Below are positions 16,447 to 25,308 of a stretch of 36,009 bases of DNA, piece by piece (the first letter of the stretch is position 1; each line of letters starts with the position of its first letter). A model generated the notes under the pieces. It made no database searches and was not told where the DNA came from. It saw nothing but the letters and a program-made list of their open reading frames with translations. The stretch is from Armatimonadota bacterium (GTDB taxonomy: Bacteria > Armatimonadota > UBA10988): contig JACRKZ010000168.1 of the NCBI GenBank assembly GCA_016235455.1, forward strand, positions 1 to 36,009. The letters are read 5' to 3'. The translations under genes were made by a program, and so were the position numbers.

Positions 16447-18366
16447 ATGTTCAAGCTCGCGTGGCGCATCGCCGTACCGCGTTACGAGACCGACGCCGCC
16501 TTCGACCGCCTGCTCGCCCTGTTCCACGCCAACCTGCCCATCCTCGATGAGGTCTGTTTCTTCGAGACCGTGACCCATCAGCTCTACGTGGAGCCGGCCA
16601 TCCTCGAACGGCGCGCCGCGATTCTGGCCGACCGCATCACCGCCTGTCGCGAGCTGGGCATCCCCAGCGTGGGCATCAACGTGCTGACCAGCATCGGTCA
16701 CATTGACGAGGCCTGGGACACCAACCCGCCGCTGCCGTTCCAGCCCATGATCGGCCATGACGGCGGCGTGGCCAAAGGCAGCGGCTGCCCCAACGACCCG
16801 GCCTTGCGGCAGTATGTCGACTGGAAGTACCGGCTGTTCGCCGGCGCCAAGCCCGATTTCATCTGGGTTGACGACGACTTCCGCATCCACCATCACACGG
16901 TGCCCTTCCCCTGCTTCTGCGACCGCTGCCTGGGCCTGCTTTCGGCCGAAACCGGAGTGCGCTGGACGCGCGAGGCGCTGGTCAACGCACTGGACCAGCC
17001 CGAGGCCGGCGCCACGCGCCGCGCCTGGGTGGAACGCAACGTGCGCAGCCTGGAAGACCTGCTGACCCACATCGGCCGCTCGGTGCGCGCGGTCGACCCC
17101 GGCATCGAGCTCGGGCTGATGACCGCCGGGCCCGGCTGGACCACCTACTCCGGTGTGCAGATCGGCCGCTGGCTGCGGGCGCTGGGCGCGACCAAGCTGC
17201 GCCCCGGCGGCGGGTTCTACGGCGATGCGGCGCGGCTGGGCATCATCGACAAGGCGCTCGACTGCGGCCGCCAGCTCGAAGACCTGCCCGAGGCCGTGAC
17301 CGACACGCAGTACGAGATGGAGAACTTCCCCTACCAGCGGCTGGCCAAGGCGGGCGCGACCCTGGCTCACGAGACACTGCTGGCGCTGGCCAACGGCCAC
17401 ACCGGCATCGCCTACAACGCGCTGGGCATGAGCGACCTGGGCTTCGAGGACGAGGAGCATCTGCTGGCAGCCATCCACGCCGGGCGCGTCGGATGGGACG
17501 AGCTGGCCAACGTGGCCCGCGGCACCCACGCCGCCGGCCTGTGGCCCGCCTGGAGCCGCGACCTGGCCTGGAAGCGCGAACTCGAGCCCGGCGAGACGTG
17601 GTGGCACCCCTCGGCCTGGCACAGCAGCATGGTGCCCACGGCGCTGGCCGAGATCGGCCTGCCCCTGGCCGCGCAGGCGCCCGGCGACGGCACCATCCTG
17701 GTCGGCCGCATGGTCGAGGCCCTCGATGACGACGAACTGCGCGCGCTGCTCAGCGGCGGCCTGCTGTGCGACGGCGTGGCGCTGGGCGCGCTCGAAGCCC
17801 GCGGCCTGGGTCACCTGACCGGCGTGCGCACTGCGGGCAGCTACACCAACGGCCTGGCCGAACGCCTCACCGACGACACGCTCAACGGCTCGTTCGCCGG
17901 CGAGCTGCGCGATGCGCGCATCGAGTTCTGGGGCGACTCACGTGGGCAGGCCGTGGCGCTGGAGCCGCTGGACGACGGCGCGCGTGTGCTGGCCCGCCTG
18001 GAGGACTACTTCGGCCGGCCCGGAGAGGCGTGCGTCTCGGCCTACGAGAACGAGTACGGCGGCCGTGTGGCAGTCATGGGCTATGCCCCGTGGATGTTCC
18101 TGCGGTCGGTCTCCAAGCGCTGGCAATTGCTCAGCCTGGCCGACTGGCTGACCCGCGACCGGCTAGCCGTGCGCATCGACGAGCCGGTCAGCGTGACTCC
18201 GTGGGTACGCCTCGACGCCGAGCGCCGGCGCGGGTTCGTGGTGCTGCTCAACCATGGGCTGGATGTGCTGGAGAGCGTGACGGTGCGGGTCAGGTTGGCC
18301 GATGGCGAGACGGCGCATCGCGTGGGGCCGATGGCGGCTTGGAGTACGGCGGTGGTGGTGGTGTAA
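16447..18366 (+). CDS. Unassigned TIM-barrel-like protein (GH42-like features)
   Basis: ATG 16447 follows GAGGGG by 8 bases. 639 residues, no signal peptide, so probably cytoplasmic. The N-terminal 400 residues alternate strands and helices as in glycoside hydrolase barrels. Visible features are FIWVDDDFRIHHH (about 138-150) with D142 and D143, and a cysteine group C156-x-C158-xx-C161 near C114. That resembles the metal-binding cysteines of GH42 enzymes. A QYEMENFPYQRL segment is a candidate active-site region. The C-terminal 150 residues look like a beta-rich domain. I do not recognise a named family. It follows the CNBD-ALDH pair by 105 bases on the same strand, so shared transcription is possible. 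A role in sugar metabolism is a guess. Confidence 0.6.
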   Translation: MFKLAWRIAVPRYETDAAFDRLLALFHANLPILDEVCFFETVTHQLYVEPAILERRAAILADRITACRELGIPSVGINVLTSIGHIDEAWDTNPPLPFQPMIGHDGGVAKGSGCPNDPALRQYVDWKYRLFAGAKPDFIWVDDDFRIHHHTVPFPCFCDRCLGLLSAETGVRWTREALVNALDQPEAGATRRAWVERNVRSLEDLLTHIGRSVRAVDPGIELGLMTAGPGWTTYSGVQIGRWLRALGATKLRPGGGFYGDAARLGIIDKALDCGRQLEDLPEAVTDTQYEMENFPYQRLAKAGATLAHETLLALANGHTGIAYNALGMSDLGFEDEEHLLAAIHAGRVGWDELANVARGTHAAGLWPAWSRDLAWKRELEPGETWWHPSAWHSSMVPTALAEIGLPLAAQAPGDGTILVGRMVEALDDDELRALLSGGLLCDGVALGALEARGLGHLTGVRTAGSYTNGLAERLTDDTLNGSFAGELRDARIEFWGDSRGQAVALEPLDDGARVLARLEDYFGRPGEACVSAYENEYGGRVAVMGYAPWMFLRSVSKRWQLLSLADWLTRDRLAVRIDEPVSVTPWVRLDAERRRGFVVLLNHGLDVLESVTVRVRLADGETAHRVGPMAAWSTAVVVV

Positions 18367-18380
18367 GGCGAGACGGGGGG

Positions 18381-18490
18381 GCGGCCCTGGGCGCGAGGCG
18401 CTCCCGCGCGGCACTAACCCCGACGACGCACCTGCGATCGGGTAGCCCTGCGGCCGATGCCGCGCAGGAGCGCGGCGCTCCCAGGGCCGC
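18381..18490. repeat. Long imperfect inverted repeat between convergent genes
   Basis: The 33-base arm at 18381-18413 (starting GCGGCCCTGGG) is a near-inverse of 18458-18490 (ending CCCAGGGCCGC), with about five mismatches and a 44-base spacer. Each arm also holds a smaller GC-rich stem (GCGCTCC/GGAGCGC). It fills the gap between two convergent genes. It looks like a REP doublet (BIME) of a type different from the ones near the RAYT gene, and could stop transcription in both directions. Confidence 0.6.
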
Positions 18491-18519
18491 ACGCTCGCCC
18501 GCTCCATGGCCCGCCCCGC

Positions 18520-19692
18520 CTACCTCAGCCGCCCCACCGCCGCACACAAGCTCGCCGTCACATACGCGTTCTGCTCATCGCTCATGGCCGGGTGGATGGC
18601 CAGACACAGCAGCCGCTCGCCCAGCTCGTCGCTGCGCGGGCAACGCTGGCCGGCGGTGTGCTCGGCCAGCAGCCGGCGGGAGGCGTAGACCGGGCGGTTG
18701 GCAACCACGGCGCCCGCGCCATACTCCTCGTTGAGCATGGTCACCAGCCGGTCGCGCTTCTCGCCGGCCCAGGCGCGGTCGACCAGCACCGTGTACAAGT
18801 AGTAGCTGTGCCGGCAGTCGGCGGGCTCCACGGGTCGGGTGATCTCCGGCACATCGGCCAGCCAGGCGTCGCGCTGCTCCGCCAGACGGTGGCGCGCGTC
18901 CATGAAGCCCGGCAGCCGGCCGAGCTGCACCAGCCCGACCGCGGCCTGCACCTTGGTCATCACGTTGCTGGTGCCCCACTCCTCGATGGGCGCGCCGTAG
19001 AACCGCTGCGCACGGCACCAGGCGTCGATCTCGTCGTCGTCCGTGGTGACCATGCCGCCCTCACCCAAGGTGCTGATGTTCTTCATGGTGTGGAACGAGA
19101 AGACCGTGGCGCGGCCGTGCTTGCCAATGGGACAGCCCTTGTATTCGCCGCCGCAGGCGCGCGCGGCATCGCCCAGGATGGGCAGGCCGGGCGCGGCCGC
19201 TTGCAGGTCGTCCATGGGCGCCGACAGACCGTTGAAATGCACCGGGAAGACCGCGCGCGTGCGCGGCGTGATCTTCGCGGCGACATCCTCGGGGTCGAGC
19301 TGGAGCGTATCCTCGCGCACTTCGCCCCAGACGATCTGGCCGCCGGCGCCGTAGACCGCCAGCGGCGCGGCCTGGAAGTTGATGGCCGGCACAATGACCT
19401 CGTCGCCCGGCTGGAGCTTCAGCCAGCGCATGAGCATGTCCAGGCCGGGGCCGGCACTGTTGATCGCCACCGCGTGACGGCAGCCGACATACTCGGCGAA
19501 GGCCTGTTCGAAGGCCGCAATGGGTCCGGCGCCGAAACCGAATCCCACCGTGGGCTCCATCGACGAGCGGATGGCCGCCACCGCTGCCTCGATCTCCTCC
19601 TCGCCATAGGTGCCGCCGAGCAGCGGCTCACCTTGCCAAGGGGGATTGGGCTTGCCGCAGCGCAGTGCGGCGGCGACCTCCGCGGACGTCAT
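18520..19692 (-). CDS. DegT/DnrJ/EryC1/StrS-family PLP aminotransferase
   Basis: ATG 19692 overlaps the stop of the GH127-like gene (ATGA) and has AAGGTGG 7 bases upstream inside it. 390 residues, normal for the family. The PLP lysine is K204 in FSFHTMKNISTLGEGG, and D175 in LGDAARACGG matches the Asp that contacts the PLP ring nitrogen. An INSAGPGLDMLMR segment and a NF-QAAPLAV segment fit the cofactor pocket. The family moves an amino group to keto-sugars, or (a minority) acts as a sugar dehydratase; the Lys argues for aminotransfer. It is the last gene of an operon with two arabinofuranosidase-like proteins, an uncommon partner. The cytoplasmic substrate is unknown. Confidence 0.85.
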   Translation of the reverse strand: MTSAEVAAALRCGKPNPPWQGEPLLGGTYGEEEIEAAVAAIRSSMEPTVGFGFGAGPIAAFEQAFAEYVGCRHAVAINSAGPGLDMLMRWLKLQPGDEVIVPAINFQAAPLAVYGAGGQIVWGEVREDTLQLDPEDVAAKITPRTRAVFPVHFNGLSAPMDDLQAAAPGLPILGDAARACGGEYKGCPIGKHGRATVFSFHTMKNISTLGEGGMVTTDDDEIDAWCRAQRFYGAPIEEWGTSNVMTKVQAAVGLVQLGRLPGFMDARHRLAEQRDAWLADVPEITRPVEPADCRHSYYLYTVLVDRAWAGEKRDRLVTMLNEEYGAGAVVANRPVYASRRLLAEHTAGQRCPRSDELGERLLCLAIHPAMSDEQNAYVTASLCAAVGRLR

Positions 19693-22145
19693 TTCGCAGC
19701 CACCTTCCACTCCAGCACACCGCCGGAGACACCGTCCTGGAGCTTGACCTCGACCCGTAGCACGGTGGTCGCCACGGGCTTGAACGACACGGTGTTGTAC
19801 TTGTCCTTGGCCACCCCGAAGACCTCCGTGGTTTCCACCGGCTTCCACTGGTCGCCGTCGCGATAGAGCAGCTTCCAGCTCGCCGGCACGCGGCACTGGC
19901 CGGCGCCGGTGTCATCGAACCAATAGAGCGAGACCGACCCGACCGTGCGCGGCGTCTTGCCGAAGCCGTACTCCAGCCACTCGTTGGTGCCGCGGTGGTC
20001 CCACCAGGTCATGCGCGGGATGTCGTGGTCGTTGCTGTTGGCCGGCTCGCGACCGTCGGCCACCGCCTCCACCGTGTCGTTGTCGAAGCAGTGCGAGGCA
20101 GTGATGGGTGACTGACCGGGCTCGGTCCACTCGGTGCCGTTGGGCGAGACCGTGGGGAACACGGCGATGCGCAGCCGCGCGGCGCCCATGGGAATGAGCG
20201 TCACCGTCTCGGTCGGCTCGGTGCTCTTGGCCGGGCTCTGCTGCAACACGGCGCACAGGCCGGTGCGGTCGAAGCCCCACTGCGGAATGCGGCGGGCCTT
20301 GGCCTTGATGCTGATCGGGGCGGTCTCGTGGGTGAACGGGTTGGCCGCCAGCGGGCCGGCCGCGCGCACCACCTCCAGGCCCCGGGTGGGATCGGCCGCG
20401 TCAAGCTCCAGTCCGTAGTTCCACGGCGTGGTGGGCATCAGGTCGAAGTCGGGCCAGGCCGCCGGGCGATTGCCGTACTCGACCCAGTTCTCGCCGATCT
20501 TGAGCGAGAACGACAGCGGGCCATGGTCGACGGTGACCGCGCCCTTCTGCGCGGCCCAGGTGCGTACGGCGGTCTTCTGCGGCAGCGTCAGCGTCACGGT
20601 ATCGCCATCGCGCCACTCGCGCGCTACCTTCAGGTAGCTGAGCGGTTCGCTCTTGATGGCTATGGCCTTGCCGTTGACCGCCAGCCGAGCGCCCTCGCAC
20701 CAACGCGGGATGCGCAGGTACAGCGGGAAGCTCACCGCTTCGGCCGTGGCGACCTTGAGCTCGACCGTCTCGGAGAATGGGTAGTCGGTGGTCTCGGTCA
20801 GCGTGACCTGCCGGTTGTCGGCGACCCTGGCCGTGACGGCGCTGGCCACGTAGAGCGACGCGCACAGACCACCGTCGGCACTGGCCAGCCAGCACTCCTC
20901 GGCGTAGTACGGCCAGCCATGGCTGACGTTATGCTGGCAGCAGCGATAGGTCTCCCAGGGGCTGTAGGAGAGCATCGTGCCGCCGTTCTGGATGCCCGGC
21001 GCGTGGTTGACGTGGTCCGACTGCGGCTCGTTGGCGGCGGTCAGGTAGCGCAGGCCCTTCTGGTCGGGCGTCAGGGCCGCGGGTAGCGTGTTGAAGGCCA
21101 GCTCCTCGCAGCGGTCGGCCCACAGCGGGTTGGCGGTCATGCGCGCGAGCATCTGGAAGCTGTGCATGCCCTCGACGATGGAGCAGGTTTCGAAGCCCTG
21201 GCGCGGGTCGGTGTAGCCCGGCCGGCAGTTCTCGTCGGCACCGAATCCGCCACCGGCGGTCTGGCCGTAGAGGCGCATGACCTCGTTGTACACGTGCTCG
21301 GAGGCGGCCAAATCGGCGTCCTGTCCGCTGAGCTGCCAGATCATGGCCGGCTCGCGGAAGCCCTGGGTCAAGTTCACGCCGTGCCAGTTGGCCACGCCCT
21401 TGTTCCACGGCGCGCTGTGCTCGTGCAGCTTGCGGGCCAGGTCCAGTAGCCATGCCTCGCCGGTGCGGTTGTACACCCACAGCACGCTCTCGATGTTGTC
21501 GCCCACGCGCATCTTGGGCCAGTAGCCCGCCACGAACCCGGCGCCCGCCGGCTCGGCGGCCTGCCACTTGAAGTAGCTGGTCATGAACGGGATGACCCGC
21601 GGGTCGCCGGTGGCCTCATGGAACGACTGCAGGATGTTGAGCATGACCATGTGCGGCCACAGGTCGGCGTGGCCGTCCAGGCTCTTCTTGAGGCCCTGCG
21701 GGCCAAACCAGCCGTCCGGCTCGGCGCTGGCCAGCACCGCCTCGATCCACTTGCGGGCCTCGCCAGTGATGACCTGGTCTTTGAGCACGTACCCCAGGTC
21801 ACCATAGCCCTTGAGCCAGTAGGGCAGCTCTTCCCAGCCGCTGTGCTGACCCTTGGGGTCGGCCCAGGCGTTGCCGTCCCACTTGAGCCAGGGCGAGATC
21901 TCGGCCAGCCGGCCGGTCATGCCCTTGGCCTCGTCGGCCAACATGCCGCGCACCCAGCCACGCGGCTCGATGCTGCCGATGGGCAGCCTGACCAGCCGCG
22001 TCGGCACCAGCGGCGCGCGGTTGGTCACGTAGTTGGCGGTCTGCCCGGCCGCGGCCAGCGCCGGCTGCTTGACGCAGGTCACCTCATCGGCGGCGCCGGC
22101 GGCAACGGCCGCCACCAGTGCGAGAGTCATGGCGAGGTAGTTCAT
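19689..22145 (-). CDS. Exported GH127/GH146-like (DUF1680-type) protein with C-terminal discoidin-like domain
   Basis: ATG 22145 lies 10 bases after the stop of the upstream GH127 gene; an AGGA site sits in that gap. 818 residues with a signal peptide (about 1-18). The alpha/alpha-barrel part (about 55-420) carries the GH127 active-site pattern: E305 (DENCRPGY), E319 and C321 in FETC, and the double cysteine C402-C403. In characterised GH127 enzymes these positions are the acid/base Glu, the zinc ligands and the Cys nucleophile. The double Cys lacks the usual following PxN. Two beta domains follow, and the last 150 residues (WWDHRGTNEW...VSLYWFDDTGAG...GVLEWKV) form a discoidin-like module shared with the upstream gene. 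Likely an exported glycosidase on arabinose-containing glycans; the substrate is unproven. Confidence 0.8.
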   Translation of the reverse strand: MNYLAMTLALVAAVAAGAADEVTCVKQPALAAAGQTANYVTNRAPLVPTRLVRLPIGSIEPRGWVRGMLADEAKGMTGRLAEISPWLKWDGNAWADPKGQHSGWEELPYWLKGYGDLGYVLKDQVITGEARKWIEAVLASAEPDGWFGPQGLKKSLDGHADLWPHMVMLNILQSFHEATGDPRVIPFMTSYFKWQAAEPAGAGFVAGYWPKMRVGDNIESVLWVYNRTGEAWLLDLARKLHEHSAPWNKGVANWHGVNLTQGFREPAMIWQLSGQDADLAASEHVYNEVMRLYGQTAGGGFGADENCRPGYTDPRQGFETCSIVEGMHSFQMLARMTANPLWADRCEELAFNTLPAALTPDQKGLRYLTAANEPQSDHVNHAPGIQNGGTMLSYSPWETYRCCQHNVSHGWPYYAEECWLASADGGLCASLYVASAVTARVADNRQVTLTETTDYPFSETVELKVATAEAVSFPLYLRIPRWCEGARLAVNGKAIAIKSEPLSYLKVAREWRDGDTVTLTLPQKTAVRTWAAQKGAVTVDHGPLSFSLKIGENWVEYGNRPAAWPDFDLMPTTPWNYGLELDAADPTRGLEVVRAAGPLAANPFTHETAPISIKAKARRIPQWGFDRTGLCAVLQQSPAKSTEPTETVTLIPMGAARLRIAVFPTVSPNGTEWTEPGQSPITASHCFDNDTVEAVADGREPANSNDHDIPRMTWWDHRGTNEWLEYGFGKTPRTVGSVSLYWFDDTGAGQCRVPASWKLLYRDGDQWKPVETTEVFGVAKDKYNTVSFKPVATTVLRVEVKLQDGVSGGVLEWKVAAK

Positions 22146-22155
22146 CGTGCTCGTC

Positions 22156-24504
22156 CTAATCGACTTTCCATTCGAGAATGCCGCCCGACACCTCGGGCTT
22201 GAGCTTGACGTCGATGCGCAGCGCGGTGGTCTTCACTGGCTCGAACTCGAGCTGGTTGTAAGCGTCGAGCGCCGTGCCCAGCGGGCCCTTGGCCGTCACC
22301 GGCTTCCATTGGTCGCCGTCGCGGTAGCTCAGCGTCCAGCTCGCCGGCACACGGCAGCTGCCCGCGCCGCTGTCGTCGAACCAGTAGACGCTGACCTTGG
22401 ACACCGTGCGCGCCTCGGCCCAGTCGTACTGTGCCCACTCGCTGGTGCCGCGGTGGTCCCACCAGGTCAGGCGCGGAATGCTGGTGTCGCCCGACCTGGT
22501 CGGCTCCACCTGGTCGTGGAGCGCGTCCACGCTGTCCATCTGCCAGCAGTGCGAGGTGCTGGCCTTGGCCAGAGCGGCCGCGGTGGGCTTGGGCAAGGGG
22601 TCGGCGTGCTCGGCGTCCACCGGCAGCCACACCGCCATGGGCCCGGCGGCGCGGTTGTCCCAGGCGTAGTACGGCACGGCCGTCAAGTTCACCGGGCGTG
22701 GCGCGTCGTCGCGCACGGCCACCTGGGCCTGACCACGAAGGACGGTCACGCCGCCCAACAGGCCGGGCGCGCGCTCGGCCGTCAGTTCCGCGCCGGCGGG
22801 CAGGTAGAGGTGCCGCGCCTCGGGCGTATCGACGCCTTCCACGCAGTAGACGATGGGCCCGCGCTGCAGCGCCACCCGACCCTCGTCGGCCTTGACCTGG
22901 GCGTTGGCCACCACGCGCAGCACGGGCATGGGCAGGTTCAGCTCCAGCGTGTCGCCAGCCTTCCAGGCGCGCTTGACCTTGGCGTAGCCCTGCGTCGGGT
23001 CGACCTCGACCGCCTTGCCGTTGACGCTCAGGGCGATGGGACCGCTGGCGCCTTCGGCGAAGCGGTACAGATCGCTCGGCACGGCCTCATGGCGGGCCCA
23101 GCCGGGCAGACGCAAGGCCAGCGTGGTGTCGGCGGCCGGTGCGGCCGTCACGGTCAGCTTGATGCGGCCGTCCCACGGGTAGTCGGTGACCTGTTCCAGC
23201 TTCATCTCGCCGGCTTTGAGGGCGATGGTCGCGCTGCCGGCGGCGTAGAGGTTCACGTAGACCGAGTCGTCGGTCTGGGCGTACTGGTAGCCGCCGACGC
23301 TGGGCAGGAAGCGCGTGACGTTGGTCGGGCAGCAGGCACAGCCGAACCAAGCCTGGCGATGGTGCGCGCCACGGCTGCCCAGCGGGTTGACGTAGAAGAA
23401 GTGGTCGCCGGCCAGCGACACACCCGAGATCAGACCGTTGTACATGGCCCGCTCGAGCACATCGGCGTACTTGGCCTCGCCGTGCAGCAGGTTGAGCCGG
23501 TGGTTCCACAGCGCCATGCCGATGCTGGCACACGTCTCGGCGTAGGCGCTGTCGTTGGGCAGGTCGTAGGCAACCGTGAAGCCCTCGTTCTGCGCCGACG
23601 GGCCAATGCCGCCGGTGATGTACATCTTGCGGCCGACCACGTCGTTCCACACGCGGTCGGTGGCGGCCATCAAGTCCTTGTCGCCCAGGCGCGCCGCCAC
23701 ATCGGCCACGCCCGACCAGTTGTACATGCCGCGCACGGCGTGGCCCACGATCTCGCTCTGCTCGCGCAGGGGCTTCTGGTCCTGGTCGTAGTCGCCGGTG
23801 AGCTTGCGGTTCGTGCCGACGCCTCGCTCATTGACCCAGAACGTGGCCAGATCGAGGTAGCGCTTGGTGCCGGTCACCTCATAGAGCTTGACCAGCGCCA
23901 GCTCGCACTCCTGATGGCCCGGTACGCTGGTGTTCTTGCCTGGCCCGAACCGCGTGCACAAATGGTCGGCGAGGCGCGTGGCGACATCAAGGAACGTGCG
24001 CTTGCCCGTGGCGCGGAAGTAGGCCACGGCGGCCTCGAACAGGTGGCCCGCGCAGTAGGTTTCGTGCATCTGCGGCTCGTCGGTGAAGCGCTTGTCGAGC
24101 TCGCGGCGTACCGTGTAGTAGCAGTAGAGATAGCCATCGGGCTGCTGCGCCGCGGCGATGCGGGCGATGATGCTGTCGGTCAGCTTCTCCAGCTCTGGGT
24201 CGCGCGTCTGGTGCAGCGAGTAGGCGGCGCCCTCGATGACCTTGTAGACATCGGAGTCGTCGAAGAATGTGCCCTCGAACCCGCCGCCGAGTTTGCCCGC
24301 CGCGCGGTCGAAGTTGCGGATGCGGCCGGTCTCCTCGCAGGAGCGGAAGTTGTGCGGCAGCACCGTCTCGCGGTTCAGCTTGATGCGCGGCGCCCAGAAG
24401 CTATCGGACAGCCGCACACTGGTGAACGGCACAGCCCGCAGCGTCTCGGCGCCGGCACCCGTCATCACCGCCAGCGTCAGGCAGCCGGCCAACCATCGTC
24501 CCAT
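22156..24504 (-). CDS. Exported GH127 beta-L-arabinofuranosidase-like protein
   Basis: ATG 24504 is used because GGAG lies 7 bases upstream and a signal peptide follows at once (MGRWLAGCLTLAVMTGAGA). The open frame further upstream runs through the RAYT/REP region and is not real. 782 residues. The barrel has all GH127 hallmarks: FxDSDVYKVIEGAAY near 81-95, E307 in the NEGFTVAYDLPN segment, E323 and C325 in YAETCASIG, and C391-C392 in CACCPTN. The 16-residue step between the two Glu positions matches the known enzyme HypBA1 (acid/base Glu, zinc-bound Cys nucleophile). The C-terminal 140 residues form the discoidin-like module shared with the next gene. It leads the GH127, GH127-like, DegT operon. 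Confidence 0.87.
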   Translation of the reverse strand: MGRWLAGCLTLAVMTGAGAETLRAVPFTSVRLSDSFWAPRIKLNRETVLPHNFRSCEETGRIRNFDRAAGKLGGGFEGTFFDDSDVYKVIEGAAYSLHQTRDPELEKLTDSIIARIAAAQQPDGYLYCYYTVRRELDKRFTDEPQMHETYCAGHLFEAAVAYFRATGKRTFLDVATRLADHLCTRFGPGKNTSVPGHQECELALVKLYEVTGTKRYLDLATFWVNERGVGTNRKLTGDYDQDQKPLREQSEIVGHAVRGMYNWSGVADVAARLGDKDLMAATDRVWNDVVGRKMYITGGIGPSAQNEGFTVAYDLPNDSAYAETCASIGMALWNHRLNLLHGEAKYADVLERAMYNGLISGVSLAGDHFFYVNPLGSRGAHHRQAWFGCACCPTNVTRFLPSVGGYQYAQTDDSVYVNLYAAGSATIALKAGEMKLEQVTDYPWDGRIKLTVTAAPAADTTLALRLPGWARHEAVPSDLYRFAEGASGPIALSVNGKAVEVDPTQGYAKVKRAWKAGDTLELNLPMPVLRVVANAQVKADEGRVALQRGPIVYCVEGVDTPEARHLYLPAGAELTAERAPGLLGGVTVLRGQAQVAVRDDAPRPVNLTAVPYYAWDNRAAGPMAVWLPVDAEHADPLPKPTAAALAKASTSHCWQMDSVDALHDQVEPTRSGDTSIPRLTWWDHRGTSEWAQYDWAEARTVSKVSVYWFDDSGAGSCRVPASWTLSYRDGDQWKPVTAKGPLGTALDAYNQLEFEPVKTTALRIDVKLKPEVSGGILEWKVD

Positions 24505-24595
24505 GACTTGTCTCCGGGGCCAAGTGTGCCCGGAAACAGGCTTCGGGATCAAGCCGGCAAAGCGTTCTTGTGGTTTGCGGATCCGATTGTGCCCC

Positions 24596-24680
24596 TGGTG
24601 GCACCGGCCTCCTGGCCGGTGATTCGAAGGCGGGTCAGTGCGGCTCCGAGCAATCACTGGCCGGGAGGCCGGTGCCACCA
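24596..24680. repeat. REP doublet 1 (inverted pair) at the 3' end of the RAYT gene
   Basis: A 29-base arm at 24596-24624 is repeated in inverted form at 24652-24680 with two mismatches. Each arm holds its own stem, CACCGGCC-TCCT-GGCCGGTG in the left arm. The right arm lies inside the RAYT coding region and encodes its last residues. The same unit forms doublet 2 at 25309-25397. Confidence 0.85.
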
Positions 24681-25282
24681 CAGTATGGCCAGTCGCGCAA
24701 GCCGGCGCGCCGCGGGTTCGACAGGATGTACGCCGCGAAGTGGTCAAACGCACTTTGCCGGCGGACCAGATGGTCGAACGATTCCTTCTGCCACAGCGCA
24801 CCGCGTCGGCCGACCAGCCGATTGACGCCGGTCGCGGCGAAGGTCCTCCAGGAATGCAGCACCGACGAGAGCGAGTGCAGCGCCAGGGGCTCAACCATCA
24901 CATGGACATGGTTGGGCATGACGCACCAGGCCCACAGCCGGTACCGCTCGCCGTCGAAGTGGCGCAAGGTGTTGGCCACCTGCGCCGCGCACTCGGGCCG
25001 GCCCAGCCAGCACGCACCATGACCCAGGTCGAGGTGGGCCTCGATGTGCTGGGTGTAGAGCCGCCGCGTTTGCCGCTCGCGTGCCGTGTCGTCCAGCGAC
25101 TCGTCGCGGAGCAACTCTGCCCGCTCGCGCTCCCAAGCCGCCAGCACCGCCTCGGGCAGGGAATCGGCCAGTCGGAAGGTGACGTAGTAGGTCGCGCCCG
25201 CTTGCGACCAGTGCGGCAGGTTGGCGCCGTGCCGGCGAGCCGTCTCGCTGTCGGGATCGTAGAACCCCGGCCCAGAAGCCAT
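24635..25282 (-). CDS. REP-associated tyrosine transposase (RAYT, Y1/TnpA_REP family)
   Basis: 215 residues from ATG 25282, with a G-rich stretch upstream. RAYT hallmarks are visible: YYVTFRLADSLP near 32-43, the metal-binding HUH motif MPNHVHVMV (H125, H127), and the catalytic tyrosine Y185 in the AYILSNPRRAGL segment. Such proteins bind and nick REP hairpins as single strands and are thought to spread REP sequences. The gene is bracketed by two inverted REP doublets. The 3' doublet overlaps the gene, so the last 15 or so residues (YCGGTGLPASD onward) are REP-encoded. The frame looks intact, so activity is plausible. It lies between the AKR gene and the GH127 operon on the same strand. Confidence 0.9.
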   Translation of the reverse strand: MASGPGFYDPDSETARRHGANLPHWSQAGATYYVTFRLADSLPEAVLAAWERERAELLRDESLDDTARERQTRRLYTQHIEAHLDLGHGACWLGRPECAAQVANTLRHFDGERYRLWAWCVMPNHVHVMVEPLALHSLSSVLHSWRTFAATGVNRLVGRRGALWQKESFDHLVRRQSAFDHFAAYILSNPRRAGLRDWPYCGGTGLPASDCSEPH

Positions 25283-25308
25283 CGTAGCCCCCCAGACCAG
25301 TCACCAAC

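Noticed and set aside
22147..24825. 892-residue plus-strand frame opposite the GH127 gene
   Set aside because: No recognisable domain; it runs across the operon promoter region and the REP doublet.
24505..24894. N-terminal extension of the GH127 gene to 24894
   Set aside because: It would cross the REP doublet and the RAYT gene in another frame; ATG 24504 has GGAG and a signal peptide.
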